NCBI RefSeq assembly: GCF_002078875.1
Contig: NC_034410.1
Span: forward strand, 79,963,748 to 80,027,747
Source: Numida meleagris
Lineage: Eukaryota; Chordata; Aves; Galliformes; Numididae
Length of the DNA: 64,000 bases
Reading direction: 5' to 3'
Positions within the stretch are counted from its first letter, which is position 1; every line of letters starts with the position of its first letter. Under the pieces are notes generated by a model. That model searched no databases and was not told where the DNA came from. It was given only the letters and a program-made list of their open reading frames with translations. The position numbers and the translations under genes were made by a program. Below are positions 36,101 through 48,647 of this stretch, piece after piece.

Positions 36101-37513
36101 CATCATAAGCCAATGTTTTCTCCTCCAGAAAGTGACTGACTTCTGTTTTCCATTTAATTTGTGAAAAAAAAAAAAAAATCAGTGGAGAGGCAGGTGGAAC
36201 AACTTAGTGAATAGTACGAAGGCAAAAAGGTGGTTTAAACATTGAACAAAGCCTACAATATGGTAGAGGTAGCTATGATCAGATTAGTATAACTTCTGCT
36301 CCGGCACAAATCATGGCAAAAGCCTCATTATTTTTAGAAAGGCAAAGATTTCACATCAATCTCTGTAAAGAAAGCAGGACTGGAGTAAAGTTCTCTCTTT
36401 AAAACTACCCCGAGAGAATGAGACATAAACAGAACCTGGACCTTGCAATAGATCTGCTAAATTTACACGAACTGTAAAATAAGGGCCACTGCTCTAATCA
36501 CGTGCGTATATTTGCTGTTAGGGAGATGGAATATTTTTGGCTTTGAGCAACCTTGTGAGTTAAGCAAATATATAAACTTTCAGAAGCTTCTTGTTTGCTT
36601 GACTTTTCATTGCATTTGCAGTTAACTAGGGTCATCTTGCACTGTCAGTTCAGAACATAATTTACTGTATAATGTCTTCAATGTCTTTGACTTAAACTCA
36701 GTTTTTGTAATGTATGGTACAGGTGCTGATCCAGCAAACACTTTTTTCAGGCATTACACACTTAGATTTGTGGTTAGCATTATTTATGCTTATTTTGGTT
36801 AATGATGTGTATTCCAGCAGATTTTAGTACAAAATTTTTGGTTGGATTATTATTTTTTTTCCACTATGTTTGTCCTCTCTCCAAGTATTTTTGATTACTT
36901 GCAACACTGAAACAGGACATAAAATTTGATCCCTACACTTTTAATGTTAAAATATATTTTTACTGACTTGCATGATACATTTTTATTTTCCGCTTTACTA
37001 GGAAACTACAGCTTGTCTCAGTTTCCAAGCAAGCAGACATTTATGGAGATCTTGCTATTTATGTTACTTAAGCTGTAGTCAGATGAGCAGAACCCCATAT
37101 TATTCAGACTATTTAATTAGCAAACAACATAATGGAAAAAAAAAAAACTAAATCTTCAATGCTTGTTCTGAAAAACATTGAATGTTTCACTTGTTTTCTG
37201 ATATGATATGATATCTCCTAGTGGTATTAAACTTTGTAACCTTACAACCTACATTTCTTATAAAACAGATGTTTAAACTTCTTGATGCACACAAGTGTAT
37301 GTAGAGTCACACCGTTTTAAATCTAATTAGTGTTTAATAAACCATTGGAAATGTTGTCATTCAGCTCTTACAAATTAATCCTGATCTCTTAACACATGCT
37401 GATATTTTGAAACAGTAATTATTCTGAAATAAAAAAGAGGACTGAGTTAGTCTGAATTAACATAAACAGCTCCCATGATTATTTTATGTGCTTCCAGCAG
37501 AGAGGTGTTAATA
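33128..37513. other. AT-rich DNA without recognised gene
   Basis: No gene or dispersed repeat is recognised. It contains A-runs at 33629-33642, 35818-35830 and 36164-36178. An 84-codon frame at 33485-33739 is unusually cysteine-rich but is probably chance. Confidence 0.5.
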
Positions 37514-39640
37514 GAATTATAGAATCATAGGATCATTTGAGTTAGAAGGGAATGTTAAAGGTCGTCTAGTTCAACTCCCCTGCAATGAACAGGGACACCT
37601 ACAGCTAGATCAGGGTGCTCAGAGCATCATCCAGCCTGAACCTGAATATCTCCAAGGATGGGGCATCCACCACCTCTCTAGGCAACCTGTTCCAGTGCCT
37701 TGCCTTGCCACCCTTATTGTAAAAAACTTTTTCCTTATATACAGTCTAAATTGCCCCTCTTTTAATTTGAAATCATTTCCCCTTGTCCTATCAAAACAGA
37801 CCCTGCCAAGCCTGGAGAGTCAAGACTCTTCCTTTGTCCACTGATGCAGTTTCACCATCATAGGCAGCCACTAGATTAGTCACATAAAACTTACCCTTGG
37901 TGAAGCCATGCTTGTTGTCTCATATTACCTCTCTGTCTTCCATGTGCCTCAGCATAGTTTCCAGGATAATCTGCTCAATGACCTTCCCCAGAACAGAGGT
38001 GAGGCTGATGGGCTGGTAGCTCCCTGGGTCATCCTTTCTACCCTTCTTAAAAATAGGTGTGACATTGCCTTTTTTCCAGTCACTGGGGGCTTCCCTTGAC
38101 TGCCATAACTTTTCAAATATCACTGAGAGTGGCTTATCGACTACGTCAGCCAATTCCCTCTGGACTCTGGGATGCATCTTGTCAGGACCCACAGATATAT
38201 GTATGTTCAGGTTCCTCAGGTGATTGCGAACCTGATCTTTACATACAGCAGGAGGGACACTGCTCCTCCAGTCCCCACTTTCTGATGCATCTGCTTGATG
38301 GTCATGTGAAGAGCAGTTGCTCGTGAAGACTGAGGCAAAAAAAGCTGTTGATTACTTCAGCTTTCTCCTCATCTGTTGTTACCAGCTTGCCTGTATTGCT
38401 CATTAGGGAGAGTATGTCTTCCTGGACTTTCCTTTTCTGGTTGAGGGACCTGTAGAAGCCTTTCTTATCCTTCTTTGCACCCCTTGCCAAGTCCAGTTCC
38501 ATTTGGGCCTTGGCCTTCCTGAACCTATCCCTACACAGCCTAGAAGCATCCCAATACTCCTCCCAGGTTACCAGTCCCTGCTTCCACTGTACATTTTCTT
38601 CTTGCTCTCCAGTTTGACCAGCGGGTCCCAGTTCAGCCATGCCAGTCTCTTGAGTTCCTTTCTTGATTTCCTATACCTGGGGATGGAAAGCTCTCATGCA
38701 CTAAGGAAAGCTTCCTTAAAGATCTGGAGCTCTGCTCTGCTCCCTTGTCCTTGAGGGCAGTTTCCCGGGGGGGGAGGTTGCTGACTAACTCCCTGAAGAG
38801 CTGGAAGTTTGTATTCCTAAAATTTAGCATCCTGATTTTACTCTTTGTCTGTCCCATATCCCTCAGGAGTGTGAACTCCACCACTGCATGATCACTACAG
38901 CCCAGGCAGCCTCCAATCCTAATGTCACCAGTCAGTTCACTTGCGCTGGTGAGCAACAGGCCCAGTATTACGTCCCCCGCCACAGGTTGGGCTGTCTTTA
39001 CTTGCCTCAAGAAGTTATCCCTGATGCATTCCATGAGCCTCCTGGATTGTCTGCATCTTGCTGTGCCACTTTTCCAGCAGATGTCAGGGAGGTTGATGTC
39101 CCCCAGCAGGACGAGAGCCTGTGATCATGATGCCTCCCGCAGCTGAAGGAAGAAGGCTTAATCAACAGGCTCTGCCTGATTAGGCAGCCTGTAGTAGACA
39201 GCAACCACAAGACTCCTTTTGTTGCCTCATTCTCTAACTCTCACCCATAAGCTTGTGAATTTCTTGTGGCCATTCTCCAGGGACAGCTCTTCACACTCTA
39301 TTCGTTTCTTGATGTAGAGGGTAATGCCTCCTTCACTCTTTCCTCACCTGTCCCTTCTGAACAGCTTGTAGCCATCAGTAGCCACATTCCAGTCGTGGGA
39401 ATCATCCCACCAGATGTCAGTGACAGCAACTGTGTCATGGTTTTCTAGTAGCACGGTGGCTTCCAACACCTCCTGTTTAATTCCCAAACTCGTCTAGAAG
39501 TACTTCAACTGGGCATTCAGCCCTGACAGTTTCTTGAAGGATAACTCCTTAATTCCTTTGAAATATTTCCCTTGAGTTTCCCTGTTGCCTTATTCTGTTG
39601 CCTCACTGGTCCCTGGCTCATTGTCATGTTCAGATGCTGT
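37514..39640 (-). mobile_element. CR1 retrotransposon with internal deletion, longest copy (about 2.1 kb)
   Basis: The 3' terminus lies at 37514 (AGAATTATAGAATCATAGGATC, the reversed CR1 tail), and the 3' untranslated region plus ORF2 C-terminal sequence runs to about 37830. Sequence then jumps to the RT segment encoding QHGFTKGK and continues through the fingers, linker and endonuclease to about 39640, where the ORF2 start region (LKYFYTN) lies. The RT palm with its FADD catalytic box and the thumb are missing. Either one copy suffered an internal deletion at about 37.83 kb or two same-strand copies abut. Co-linearity and a single tail favour the deletion. Confidence 0.9.
37870..39560 (-). 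pseudogene. CR1 ORF2 remnant: endonuclease and RT fingers
   Basis: Read from high to low coordinates, the minus strand shows endonuclease blocks TDIWWDDSHDWN and GYKLFRRDR (about 39.4 kb), LLGDINLPDICWKSG (about 39.1 kb), then GCSDHAVVEFTLLRDMG (about 38.9 kb). The linker WEEYWDASRLCRDRFRKAKA (about 38.55 kb) and the RT part [18 protein letters not shown] with [13 protein letters not shown] (about 38.0 kb) follow. Frameshifts separate the pieces at about 39.03 and 38.64 kb, and stops occur near 39.36 and 39.24 kb. The GDxN and SDH catalytic motifs of an APE-type endonuclease are visible. The RT active site is deleted, so the product could not support retrotransposition. Confidence 0.88.
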
Positions 39641-42600
39641 AGCCAATGAACTGGTGGAGATTCTAGAAAATCTTTCATGCTCTGTAATTAACTTTCATTC
39701 AATGTCATTTCATCAGTATTACCTGAATTAAATTATATCTGCTCAGTAACTTACTTTTTACTAGAAAAAAAGAAACTCTTTGGATTTCTACATGATAGTA
39801 GAAAGAGTGTTTACAGCAGAAAAAGGATTGAGACAATATTGACACAAGAATTGCTTAATCTTTTGGCTAATACATAGCAGCACTGCCCATCAAAAAGTAC
39901 TAACAGATTCTGCTACACTTACTAGGAATCAGAACACCTCCATGGAAACCCTGACCAGTAAAGGATTAGGACATTTTGGTTCTGAACAACCAATGTATTT
40001 GCTTACCTTCATACATATGTGAGTCTTATTTGTTCATTCCACACTACAGAAGGGATAGCCTCTGTCATCATCACACTTTGTTAGTTATGATGCTTCTATT
40101 TGTATGACCATGTAATGGACGGCCTGCAGGCAAACTACTTGAGCATTCCTCATGCTAACATGACAAGAATGTTTTGGCACGATGAGTTCTGTGTTCTGAG
40201 AACTCTGAGCAGATCAGCCCTTGCAAATGAGAGATATGAAATAAAGTCAGATGTGACCCTGTGGCTGAACCAGAAGCCTCTTTCTGCAATGGCCTGTTTA
40301 TACTTTTTATTCTTTTACTGTAGACTTAACTGCTGACTTCACCACTTCACTGGATTAAAACTGCATCTAACTGACCACTATGTAAACTCAAGTGGTAAAA
40401 GAAACAGTGAATACAATTCAGGAATAAAAGGCACATAACATATAGTTTATATCTCTCTTTCTCAGTTAGAGGTCTTTAGTGGCCTCTTCTGAAAAGCTGA
40501 GTTACTGAAATATGCAGTCTCTATTTCTCTCCTATTCCCTCATTTCTTGAAATAAAATGCTGTTGTATCAGGAAGCAGATGTGAAGTATTAAAAAAAGAA
40601 AACATTTTTTAAATATTTGGCAGTAGATAAAGGAGCTCATAGTTTTTATTTCTGCTTTGAGGCATGTTTAAAGAGTTGCTCTAACATCAAGAAATTTGCA
40701 GAAAACCAAAATGATACTTGCACAGACTGTGCAGCTAAGATGATAAACAGAAAACTCCCTTTTAGGTGAATTGTTCAAGTACACCTACATCAGTCCAGAT
40801 TGCATCTCATCTGTGCAATAAGCAATGGTTTCATTTCATCTCTCAGCAGACCAGAATAATAATCTTCAGCTAAAAATATATATTGAATATATATATTAAC
40901 TGAGGCATTTAAAACTCTATGGCATGCTTTTGTATAATGTTGTCATTCTACATTATGCCAAGTTTAAGCCACCATTAGCCTAAGCCAAAATGAAGTCACC
41001 AAGAAAGTTGACTATTTACTCAGTGATAGGTGTAAGGTGTACTGACAAGATTAGTTGGTGAAGGTCATGTGGCTGTTATCTAGGATTGGACTATCATGTA
41101 ATTATCTCTAAATTAATATAAAAACCTACAATAAAACGTCTTTTATGATCAATAAAATTTACTTTAAATACATGTAAATATCAGCATCTGTTTTCATTAT
41201 GATTGTCATTACATTCACTCATTCATTGCAGAACTGCTCATAAACATAATTATTTGATGATACTCCATTCTGTTTCAAGTGAATGCTCAGTGTAGCCCTA
41301 CACCACACAGCACTGGAAGGTGACTAGTTTTGTGATTACATCTGTTGCTGAACCAAAAGAACCTTAGAGCTCTTCCTTCAGTAGTTACTATTTACTAGAA
41401 ATCCCAGATGAAAACAAATCCTTTCTCACTGCAGACTATGAACAGGAAGTGTAATAACAAGAGTGCTTCATTTATCTAGATCCTATAGAAATTCTGACAT
41501 AGAGTTTGGAGCCCTGCGTTGAAATGCAGTATTGGTTCAGAGGAGAGCAGACGTTTGCGCCGCAGTAAGACGTCTATTTCCCATAATATATGTTGCTTTG
41601 GGGTCATCTATGTTACCAAATTTCCCCTCTGAACACCCAATACATTTAAGGATTTCTTCTACATGAGGCTCAGTGTAAACTGAAAACTATTATAAAAGCA
41701 ATTGCAGTTGTTGTTTATTGTTATATGTTGGAAAGTGAAGAAGGAAAAGTGAGGATGTAATAGCAGAAAGAAGAGGTGCTTGCAGAAAAAGTAGATTCTA
41801 ATTAATACGCCTTGTAGCCAAGCACTAGATAATAGCTGAAACTGCTAAGTGAAATATTAAGATAAGGACCGTCAGTCTGAAATAATTAATGTTGTCAAAC
41901 ACTCAGTAAGGTTCAGTGGCTAATAAGGAAGAAGTATTTGTCAAAGAGTTAAAACAAGATTTGGCAGAGGGGCTAGGAGGTTTTGGTACTTCTTGAAGTC
42001 TGAGATGGTCCTCTTCATTCCCTCCAATAACTGTTCTTTGTTGTTTCATAGATGGACTCCGTTTGCCTTATGGAAAAAAAAAAAAGGCTTTTATTGATTC
42101 CAGGTATTTCTTGAGGAAATACAGAATTAATCTGAATCAACCATTTGCAGAAAAAAAGCATGAGCTTACTCTAGTAAGCGTGACTGTGCAAGTCCTTACA
42201 GTGAAGTAGAGGGAAGTTTAGTCATGGCATTCCTCAAAGGTCAGTCTTGAAATTAATCTGATTTAATATTTTCTTCAAAGAGAGATCTACAAAAAGATAT
42301 GAGTGCTGATGACATTTTTGATACTAAGAGATTTTAGAAACATCATCCATATAGTGAAAAATCTGGATATTCGTATGAATAACTAGATGACTGTGATGAC
42401 CGTAAAAAGAGAAACAACACGAACTTTGTCAGATCATGAGGTTGAAGGGTCATAAATATACTTTCCAGTGTAACTGAGAGACTTGCAACTAGGAGCAGCT
42501 GCAGCAAAGAAAAATTTGTATGTACTCATTGATGACAGGATGATTCTGATCCCACTGTAACTCACCAACAGAAAGATACAATGCCATAACATACAAAGGG

Positions 42601-44375
42601 AGACTTTCCTAGTAAAAAAATAAAATGGGGAAATGATTTTGCTATTTTATGAATTGCTGGTGTTTTCACTTCTTAAATACTCTGTGCAATTCTCACCAGT
42701 CCTATAGACAGAATTCAAAATGAAACATGTTCATAATAGCTTCAAGAGGACACTGAAGAGCCTATCCAACAATTATGCTTGCACTTCACTTACTGGACTC
42801 AGCCAGCATACTAAAACAAAAGCTCATTTCACTTATTGAGCAATATATCAGGGTTGAGAAGGCATCTGTCCTAAATTTTCATCAGAATGCTCCTGTCAGA
42901 AGAGTGACATCTGGTATACCTTTACAACAGAAGTAGAGGCAAAGCCCTTTAATGACTTGTAAGACAGAAGTTGATCCATTTATGAAAAGGAAGATTATGT
43001 GTCAGGGCTGTGTGTGAAAGCAAAGACTTGGATTCAGTGACCCTGGTCTCTCCTAGTCCCATGTTCCTACAAATCATAACTCCTGTAATCCTAAATAACT
43101 CATGCACACAGTCGGTAGTGTCTGTGGAAACATACAAAACTGCTTATGTGACAGAGGAAACTACGGTCAGAAAACAAAGCCCAGAGTTAGGATTTTGCTG
43201 AAAAGTTCTGTTAGCAATATTGAACATTAACCTCTTAACAATCTTCTTTTAGGAGGTACATCCCCTATCTGAAGGATATATATATACCTTCATCCATTAC
43301 ATTCACCGGCTCAGTCTTCTTTCTGCAGATAAGCAGAATTGTGAGCGAGGTTACAAAACATTTTGAGCTTCTTGAACTGGTAATTGTTTGAATCCCTTTG
43401 GGGATCTTCTTTAAAGCTCTGGTCATGACAGTTTGAAAGGTACAGAGCATACTGAGATTTGATAAGCATTTTAAAAGTGAACATTGATCCGGTATTTTAG
43501 GCAGTTGTCCCATTTATCTAGAATGACCTACATGCATCTCTGAATTGATAGATGGCAAGTCATGGCTGTTAATTGATTTGGGAAAAAAAAAAAACTACTT
43601 AAAAAGAGCTGAAGACAAATAATAAAAATAATGATTATGTATAAGAAAGTTTTCTTCAGCATGCTTCCGTTGGCTAGAGAAAGAGGAGAAGCTTCTTCAG
43701 TTCAGTCCTAGGGTGCATAGTTCATAAGTAGGATTCACTGTCTGTCCGTTCCCAAACAATTATATTCTGTAATTAACCTACGGCTTAGTTAACAGAGCTT
43801 AGCAAATAATTCTCAATGCATAATTTATTTGATTAATTTAATCTTTTTTTTTCACAAATTGTATCAGGATGAACTGGGAAATTTTCCAATTTTTTTAAAT
43901 CTAACACTGACAGATATCTTTTGTAAATAATTGTTGGTTTGTAGTTGGTATTATTTAAGTTCAGATTATTAGTTCTTATAATTTAGGTATCTACTTTATC
44001 CAGGTTATTTGTTGTTAATAAACTAAATCACCATGTAGTACCATTTTTACATCCAGCTGTACCAGTTTTTACATCCATTCATAGTAAGTCCTGTCCTGAC
44101 TTAGTCAATAATTCAGTGAGTAGTAGAAAAATCACAACAGCTAACCAATGAATCTTAAGATTTCACAGGCAATTAATTTGAAATTTAAGTTGAAAAAATG
44201 TAATAAAGTGGAATAGTAACACACTACTTATATATGCACATGTTCTTGGAAAGCAGGTGTGGAATTACCAACATGACAGAAATTAAACTTGGTTTTCTTT
44301 TAAAGTGGTCAAGAATCTGAAGAATTTTTTTACTCCTAATGTCACTAATGCACTTTACTGCTGGATCTTGTATTA
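39641..44375. other. AT-rich DNA without recognised gene
   Basis: No gene or repeat family is recognised. Short open frames at 40100-40336, 43010-43201 and 43265-43513 (minus) look like chance. An AT palindromic stretch (ATATATATTGAATATATATAT) lies near 40880, and a short A-run near 42074. Confidence 0.55.
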
Positions 44376-44716
44376 GGTTTATGTGGCACAGGTTTGGTAG
44401 CAAGGTGCTGCAGGAGTGGCCTCTGCTCACAGAGGCCAGCGCAGCTGCGGCTGCTCCTCACAGGACCCGCCACTACCACAGCTGCGCCATGTGCAACGCT
44501 GGGTGCTTGCCTCGGGGAGAGAGGAGCTGAGGACGGGAAATGTTGCTGCACGATAGCAGCTGGGAGAGGGGAGTGAGAGATGTGAGAGAAACAGCCCTGC
44601 AGGCACCAAGGTCAGTGCAGGAGGAGGGGAGGAGGCGCTCCAGGTGCGGAGCAGCAGCTCCCTGCAGCCCAGGAGAGGCCCATGGAGGAGCAGGCGGTGG
44701 TGCTGGGAGAACATTT
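44376..44716 (+). mobile_element. GC-rich island, probable fragment of an avian ERVL-type LTR element
   Basis: The segment is sharply more GC-rich than its neighbours. It contains GGTTTGGTAGCAAGGTGCTGC, then CAGCTGGGAGAGG, GAACAGCCCTGCAGGCACCA, AGGTCAGTGCAGGAGGAGGG and CTGCAGCCCAGGAG. These resemble a bird LTR/leader repeat that I associate with ERVL elements, from memory only. Open frames on both strands here reflect low stop frequency in GC-rich DNA rather than genes. No clear terminal TG...CA or target duplication was identified. Confidence 0.5.
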
Positions 44717-45632
44717 CTAGGTATTTTGGATTCTCACATATAGTAAGAATGACAAAGAATGCAAGCTTTGTGATAGTCTGAAAGTCATCAGGTATGTGGC
44801 CATGTGAAGCAGATAGGCTAAATGAGAAATATGTCCAGTCTGCTTTTTTAAGGAACAATAATCTGAGTTTTCTGAATCGTAATTGTCTTTCACTTAGTAG
44901 TCTTATGATTCACCCCTTTTTGATTGGAGATGGAAGTTCTCTGCAGCATGAGTCATAGAATTTCCTGGCCTATAGTATTCATCAGTTCTTTCTAATGTAA
45001 TGCTCTTCCCCTGGAAAAAAAAATCAATCTGTAAAACCCATAACTGCGGTGATTGCTAATTGTACAGCTCCCATGATAGAACTACATATGTTTGGGTTTG
45101 CCTGTCAAAAGATTTTTCCTTGCAGGAGAGATACTACTAGATGTCCAGAGTTCCAGAAGGACCCCATCATGTACCTACAGAACAGCTTAAATATCATATG
45201 TTGCAGGAGCATAATTCTGCCACATACTCTACACACAATGTCACATTTAAGTAAAAGAAAGATCATAGTTCGCCAATTCCAAATGTTCCAGTTCAAGCAC
45301 TTTTATATGTACACGTTCCCCAGGACAGTGCTAGCAGAAGGCACTGTTTTCAAAAACAAAAACTAAAATGCTACTTGGCAAATATCTATTACTTTAGGTT
45401 GCGTTCAGCACAGATTTTGTTCCAGAAAGTTCTACGTTTCAGAAGTTTTTAATATCCAATCTCCATCAAGTTAATATGACAGATATATAAATAATAACAA
45501 TACTAGTAATATAATAATTGTAGTGATAATGATAATAGATTCATAGGATATCCGTACATATATCTGAAATCTAGAGGCATCAAGGCTTTTACTGGTTGTT
45601 TTCTTGCTACCTCCCTGTTATGGACTGATCCT
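44717..45632. other. AT-rich DNA without recognised gene
   Basis: Nothing recognised. The frame at 45049-45366 is without motif. An AT-rich ATAATAATAATA-type patch lies just before the CR1 at about 45490-45540. Confidence 0.5.
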
Positions 45633-46715
45633 GAATCGTAGAATCATTGAATCACAGAATCGTAGAATGGCGTGGGTTGAAAAGGACCTCAAAGATCATC
45701 TAGTTACAACCCCCCTGCTGAGTGCAGGGTCGCCAACCACTAGATCAGGCTGCCCAGAGCTACATCCAGCCTGGCCTTAAATACCTCCAGGGATGGGGCA
45801 TCCACAACCTCCTTGGGCAACCTGTTCCAGCATGTCACCACCCTCTGTGTGAAAAACTTCATGCTAATATGCAACCTAAACCTCCTCTGTCTTAATTTAA
45901 AACCATTCCCCCTTGTCCTATCACTATCCACCCATGTAAACCGTTGTGCTGCCTCCTGTTTATATGCTCCCTTCAAGTACTGGAAGGCCACAATGAGTTC
46001 TCCCTGCAGCCTTCTCCTCTCCAGCTAAACAAGCCCAGTTCCCTCAACCTTTCTTCACAGGAGAGGTGCTCCAGCCCTCTGATCATCCTGGTGGTCCTCC
46101 TCTGGACCCGTTCCAAGAGCTCTGCATCTTTTTTGTACTGGTGGCCCCAGGCCTGGATGCAGTACTCCAGATGGGGCCTCACAAGATCTGAGTAGAGGGG
46201 GACAGTCACCTCCCTCTCCCTGCTGGCCACTCGTCTTTTAGTGCAGCCCAGAACATAGTTGGCCTTCCAGGCTGCCAACGCACACTGCTGGTCCATGTCC
46301 AGCTTCTCATCCACCAGGACCCCCAAGACCTTCTCCGCAGGGCTACTCTTAAGGAGATCTTCCCCCAGTTTGTGTAAATGCCTGGGATTGTCTTGGCCCA
46401 AGTGCAGCACCTTGTATTTGGCCTTGTTGAACTTCATTAGGTTCTCGTGGGCCCACTTCTCCAGCCTGTCCAGGTCCCTCTTGATGGCTTCCCTTCCCCC
46501 TACTGTATCGACTGCACCACTCAGCTTGGTGTTGTCTGCAAACTTGCTGAGGGTGCTCTTGATGCCATCGTCTATGTCATTGATGAAGGTGTTCAAGAGC
46601 ACCAGTCCCAAGACCAACCCCTGAGGGACACCACTCGTGACCGGCCTCCACCCTGACATAGAACGATTAATCACAACCCTTTGGCTGTGTACAGCCAACC
46701 AATTCTTAATCGAAA
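45633..46715 (-). mobile_element. CR1 retrotransposon, 3' 1.1 kb, relatively well preserved
   Basis: The reversed tail TCGTAGAATCATTGAATCACAGAATCGTAGAATGG marks the 3' end at 45633. The minus strand then carries the 3' untranslated region and ORF2 up to the RT palm (VTSGVPQG at about 46.64 kb). The break at about 46.71 kb, after [16 protein letters not shown] sequence, is the usual 5' truncation. A GAACTGATA-type simple repeat follows directly. It is one of the less diverged copies in the window, with a long uninterrupted frame. Confidence 0.93.
45740..46712 (-). pseudogene. CR1 ORF2 C-terminal half (RT palm to C-terminus), one frameshift
   Basis: The open frame from 46712 down to about 45985 covers RT motifs in order: [75 protein letters not shown] and [19 protein letters not shown] frameshift near 45985 moves the C-terminal part into another frame, where [42 protein letters not shown] and a final stop at about 45740 follow. 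The catalytic box reads FADN where an aspartate pair is expected, so the enzyme would be inactive even without truncation. The apparent start near 46794 lies in flanking simple repeat and is not the real start. Confidence 0.88.
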
Positions 46716-46719
46716 AACA

Positions 46720-46764
46720 GAACTGATAGAACTGATAGATAGAACTGAACTGATGAACTGATAG
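46720..46764 (+). repeat. Degenerate GAACTGATA simple repeat at the CR1 5' break
   Basis: Five or so imperfect copies of AACTGATAG or AACTGATG lie immediately beyond the 5' truncation point of the CR1 (on the plus-strand right side). Such short repeats at the junction may be pre-existing target sequence or expansion after insertion. Confidence 0.75.
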
Positions 46765-48647
46765 AATCGTCTTTGGGAAATGGCCATCTCTCAATTAGTA
46801 TCTGTTCTAGATGCTATGAACCAAGCTACTTCAAATAATTTCTAGTAAATGGTCAGGAAACATGAAGTTTCATTATGCAGCCACTCAGAGGTAGCTGCAT
46901 TCCCTACATTTTCCTGCTAGTGTCACAGCCAGCTGCTTATTGTGAGATTTGTTGGGTGCATTTTCCCAACAAATTCCTCTCTGCTGATAGGCATCCTCCT
47001 GCTTTAAGCAAAAAGTGATGATCTTTTTCACTTACCTAGAGGTATGTTCCTCCTCAAGTCTAGAAGCAGTGTTATTAGCAGCTAAATGATTAATTTTGCC
47101 TCAAGCACAACTGAGATTCACGTGCTAAGGTTATCCACAGGGTTCAAAGCACTATGCATTCCTGCGGCCCGGACTCTCTTGAGTTTGGCTTCCCGGGTGA
47201 TAAATGATAGTGATGTTTTATCCAGCAGCTCTGTGATTTGGGAACTCGTTAACAATTCACTTCTTTCTATTTTAGCTATTCTTCCACCTTATTGAGGAAT
47301 ATGGTCCCTGCCAATCTGCTGATAAGTAAGCCTAGAGAGTCCACTTAGTTCTGTCCCATGATTATGGATTAAAATGTTATAATTAAAATAGTTTAAAACA
47401 ATCATTACACTGTAATAGAGTCAGATTTCCTTAAGAAGATGACTTGATGCCATGTCTCTTACTGCCTGTTAGACACGTTTACTATCAAACGACTTTGTAA
47501 ATTATTTAATTTCCCTGCTGTTTCTAGTGAAGATGGAGAGAGGCAGGCATTGAGATCTAAGGAGTGCAAAACTGTGAAACAGCATCTGAGGTAAATGCTC
47601 TTTCACAGCTTAAAGTAATGCCCCTATGCTTTTGAAGATTTTTGATGTGTCCCTCAATCCAGCTTTCCTTCTACTCATTTAACTGGCTCCCTGTTCAGTG
47701 ACCCCATTTTAGACCTGCACGTCTTCCCCTCTCCTATGCAGAGAACTGTAATGCAGCTCCAAAGCCTGGGCTCACAGCTTGATGTTTTAAAGATGCAATG
47801 TTCTGTATTGAACTCCTCAGCTTTTGGCAGAACTAGCCCAGTGGCTTTGTTTTGTGTATGTATAATTAGTCCACAGCAGTTGTTCAGCACAGTATTTTCC
47901 CAGTACTGGGGTTTCACATTGCTTTAGAAATGCACTTTGTAGTAGGTGGCTAGTAGCAAGGAGTACTAAATGTGTATCCCCATTCCAAGCTCACATCCAA
48001 AGTCACTTCTGAGACATTAAAATGCCACCACAGGAATACTGCACTACCTTCTTCATCTCAGAGCCCTAATGAGTTATGTTCTGCATGTTGTCATGCACGG
48101 TGTCCTAAGATGCAGTCATTTCCAACATAGGACATGTAGCTACAAGCCACTAGGTTACCAACAAAAAAACCCAACATAAATAGAGGATGAGAAAACAGGA
48201 GAGAATTTGAAATCCAAATGAAATAAATCAGATATATTTAAGTATTTTTGCCAAAGCCAGGTCCTATGAATTTGAAATCTTACTAGACTTCAAAGTTGTT
48301 GACATCCTTTGGAAGTTACATGTAAGAGATCAAAGCCAAGTTTACTGAAATTAATTTAAAATGTGGATGTAAATGTAAAACAAAGTAATGATATGTTAAT
48401 GAATACGAATTATGTTAAATTACATTAATGTGTTTTTTAGGTATCCATTTCCAAAAGAGAAATAAATATACAGAAGCAACCATTTTCCTTTTAATGAAAC
48501 TTTTAAAAAAAGCAATACAAAAAATAACCCACTCAATTAAAAAATATAAAAGTGATGGGAGATTACTGATAGGGTTGTTTATATTCTTTAGAGTTTAAGT
48601 GTATACTCTTTAGAGCAAGTAGTAGCCTAAGACAGGTAGAGCTGATG
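46765..48647. other. AT-rich DNA without recognised gene
   Basis: No gene is recognised. Short frames at 47086-47295, 47675-47917 (minus) and 47736-47927 have no known motifs. Confidence 0.55.

Noticed and set aside
44339..44858. Cluster of overlapping open frames on both strands
   Set aside because: Caused by low stop-codon frequency in the GC-rich island; frames overlap each other and show no domain.
46259..46656. Plus-strand open frames over the CR1 at 46 kb
   Set aside because: They are antisense to the real CR1 ORF2 frame on the minus strand.
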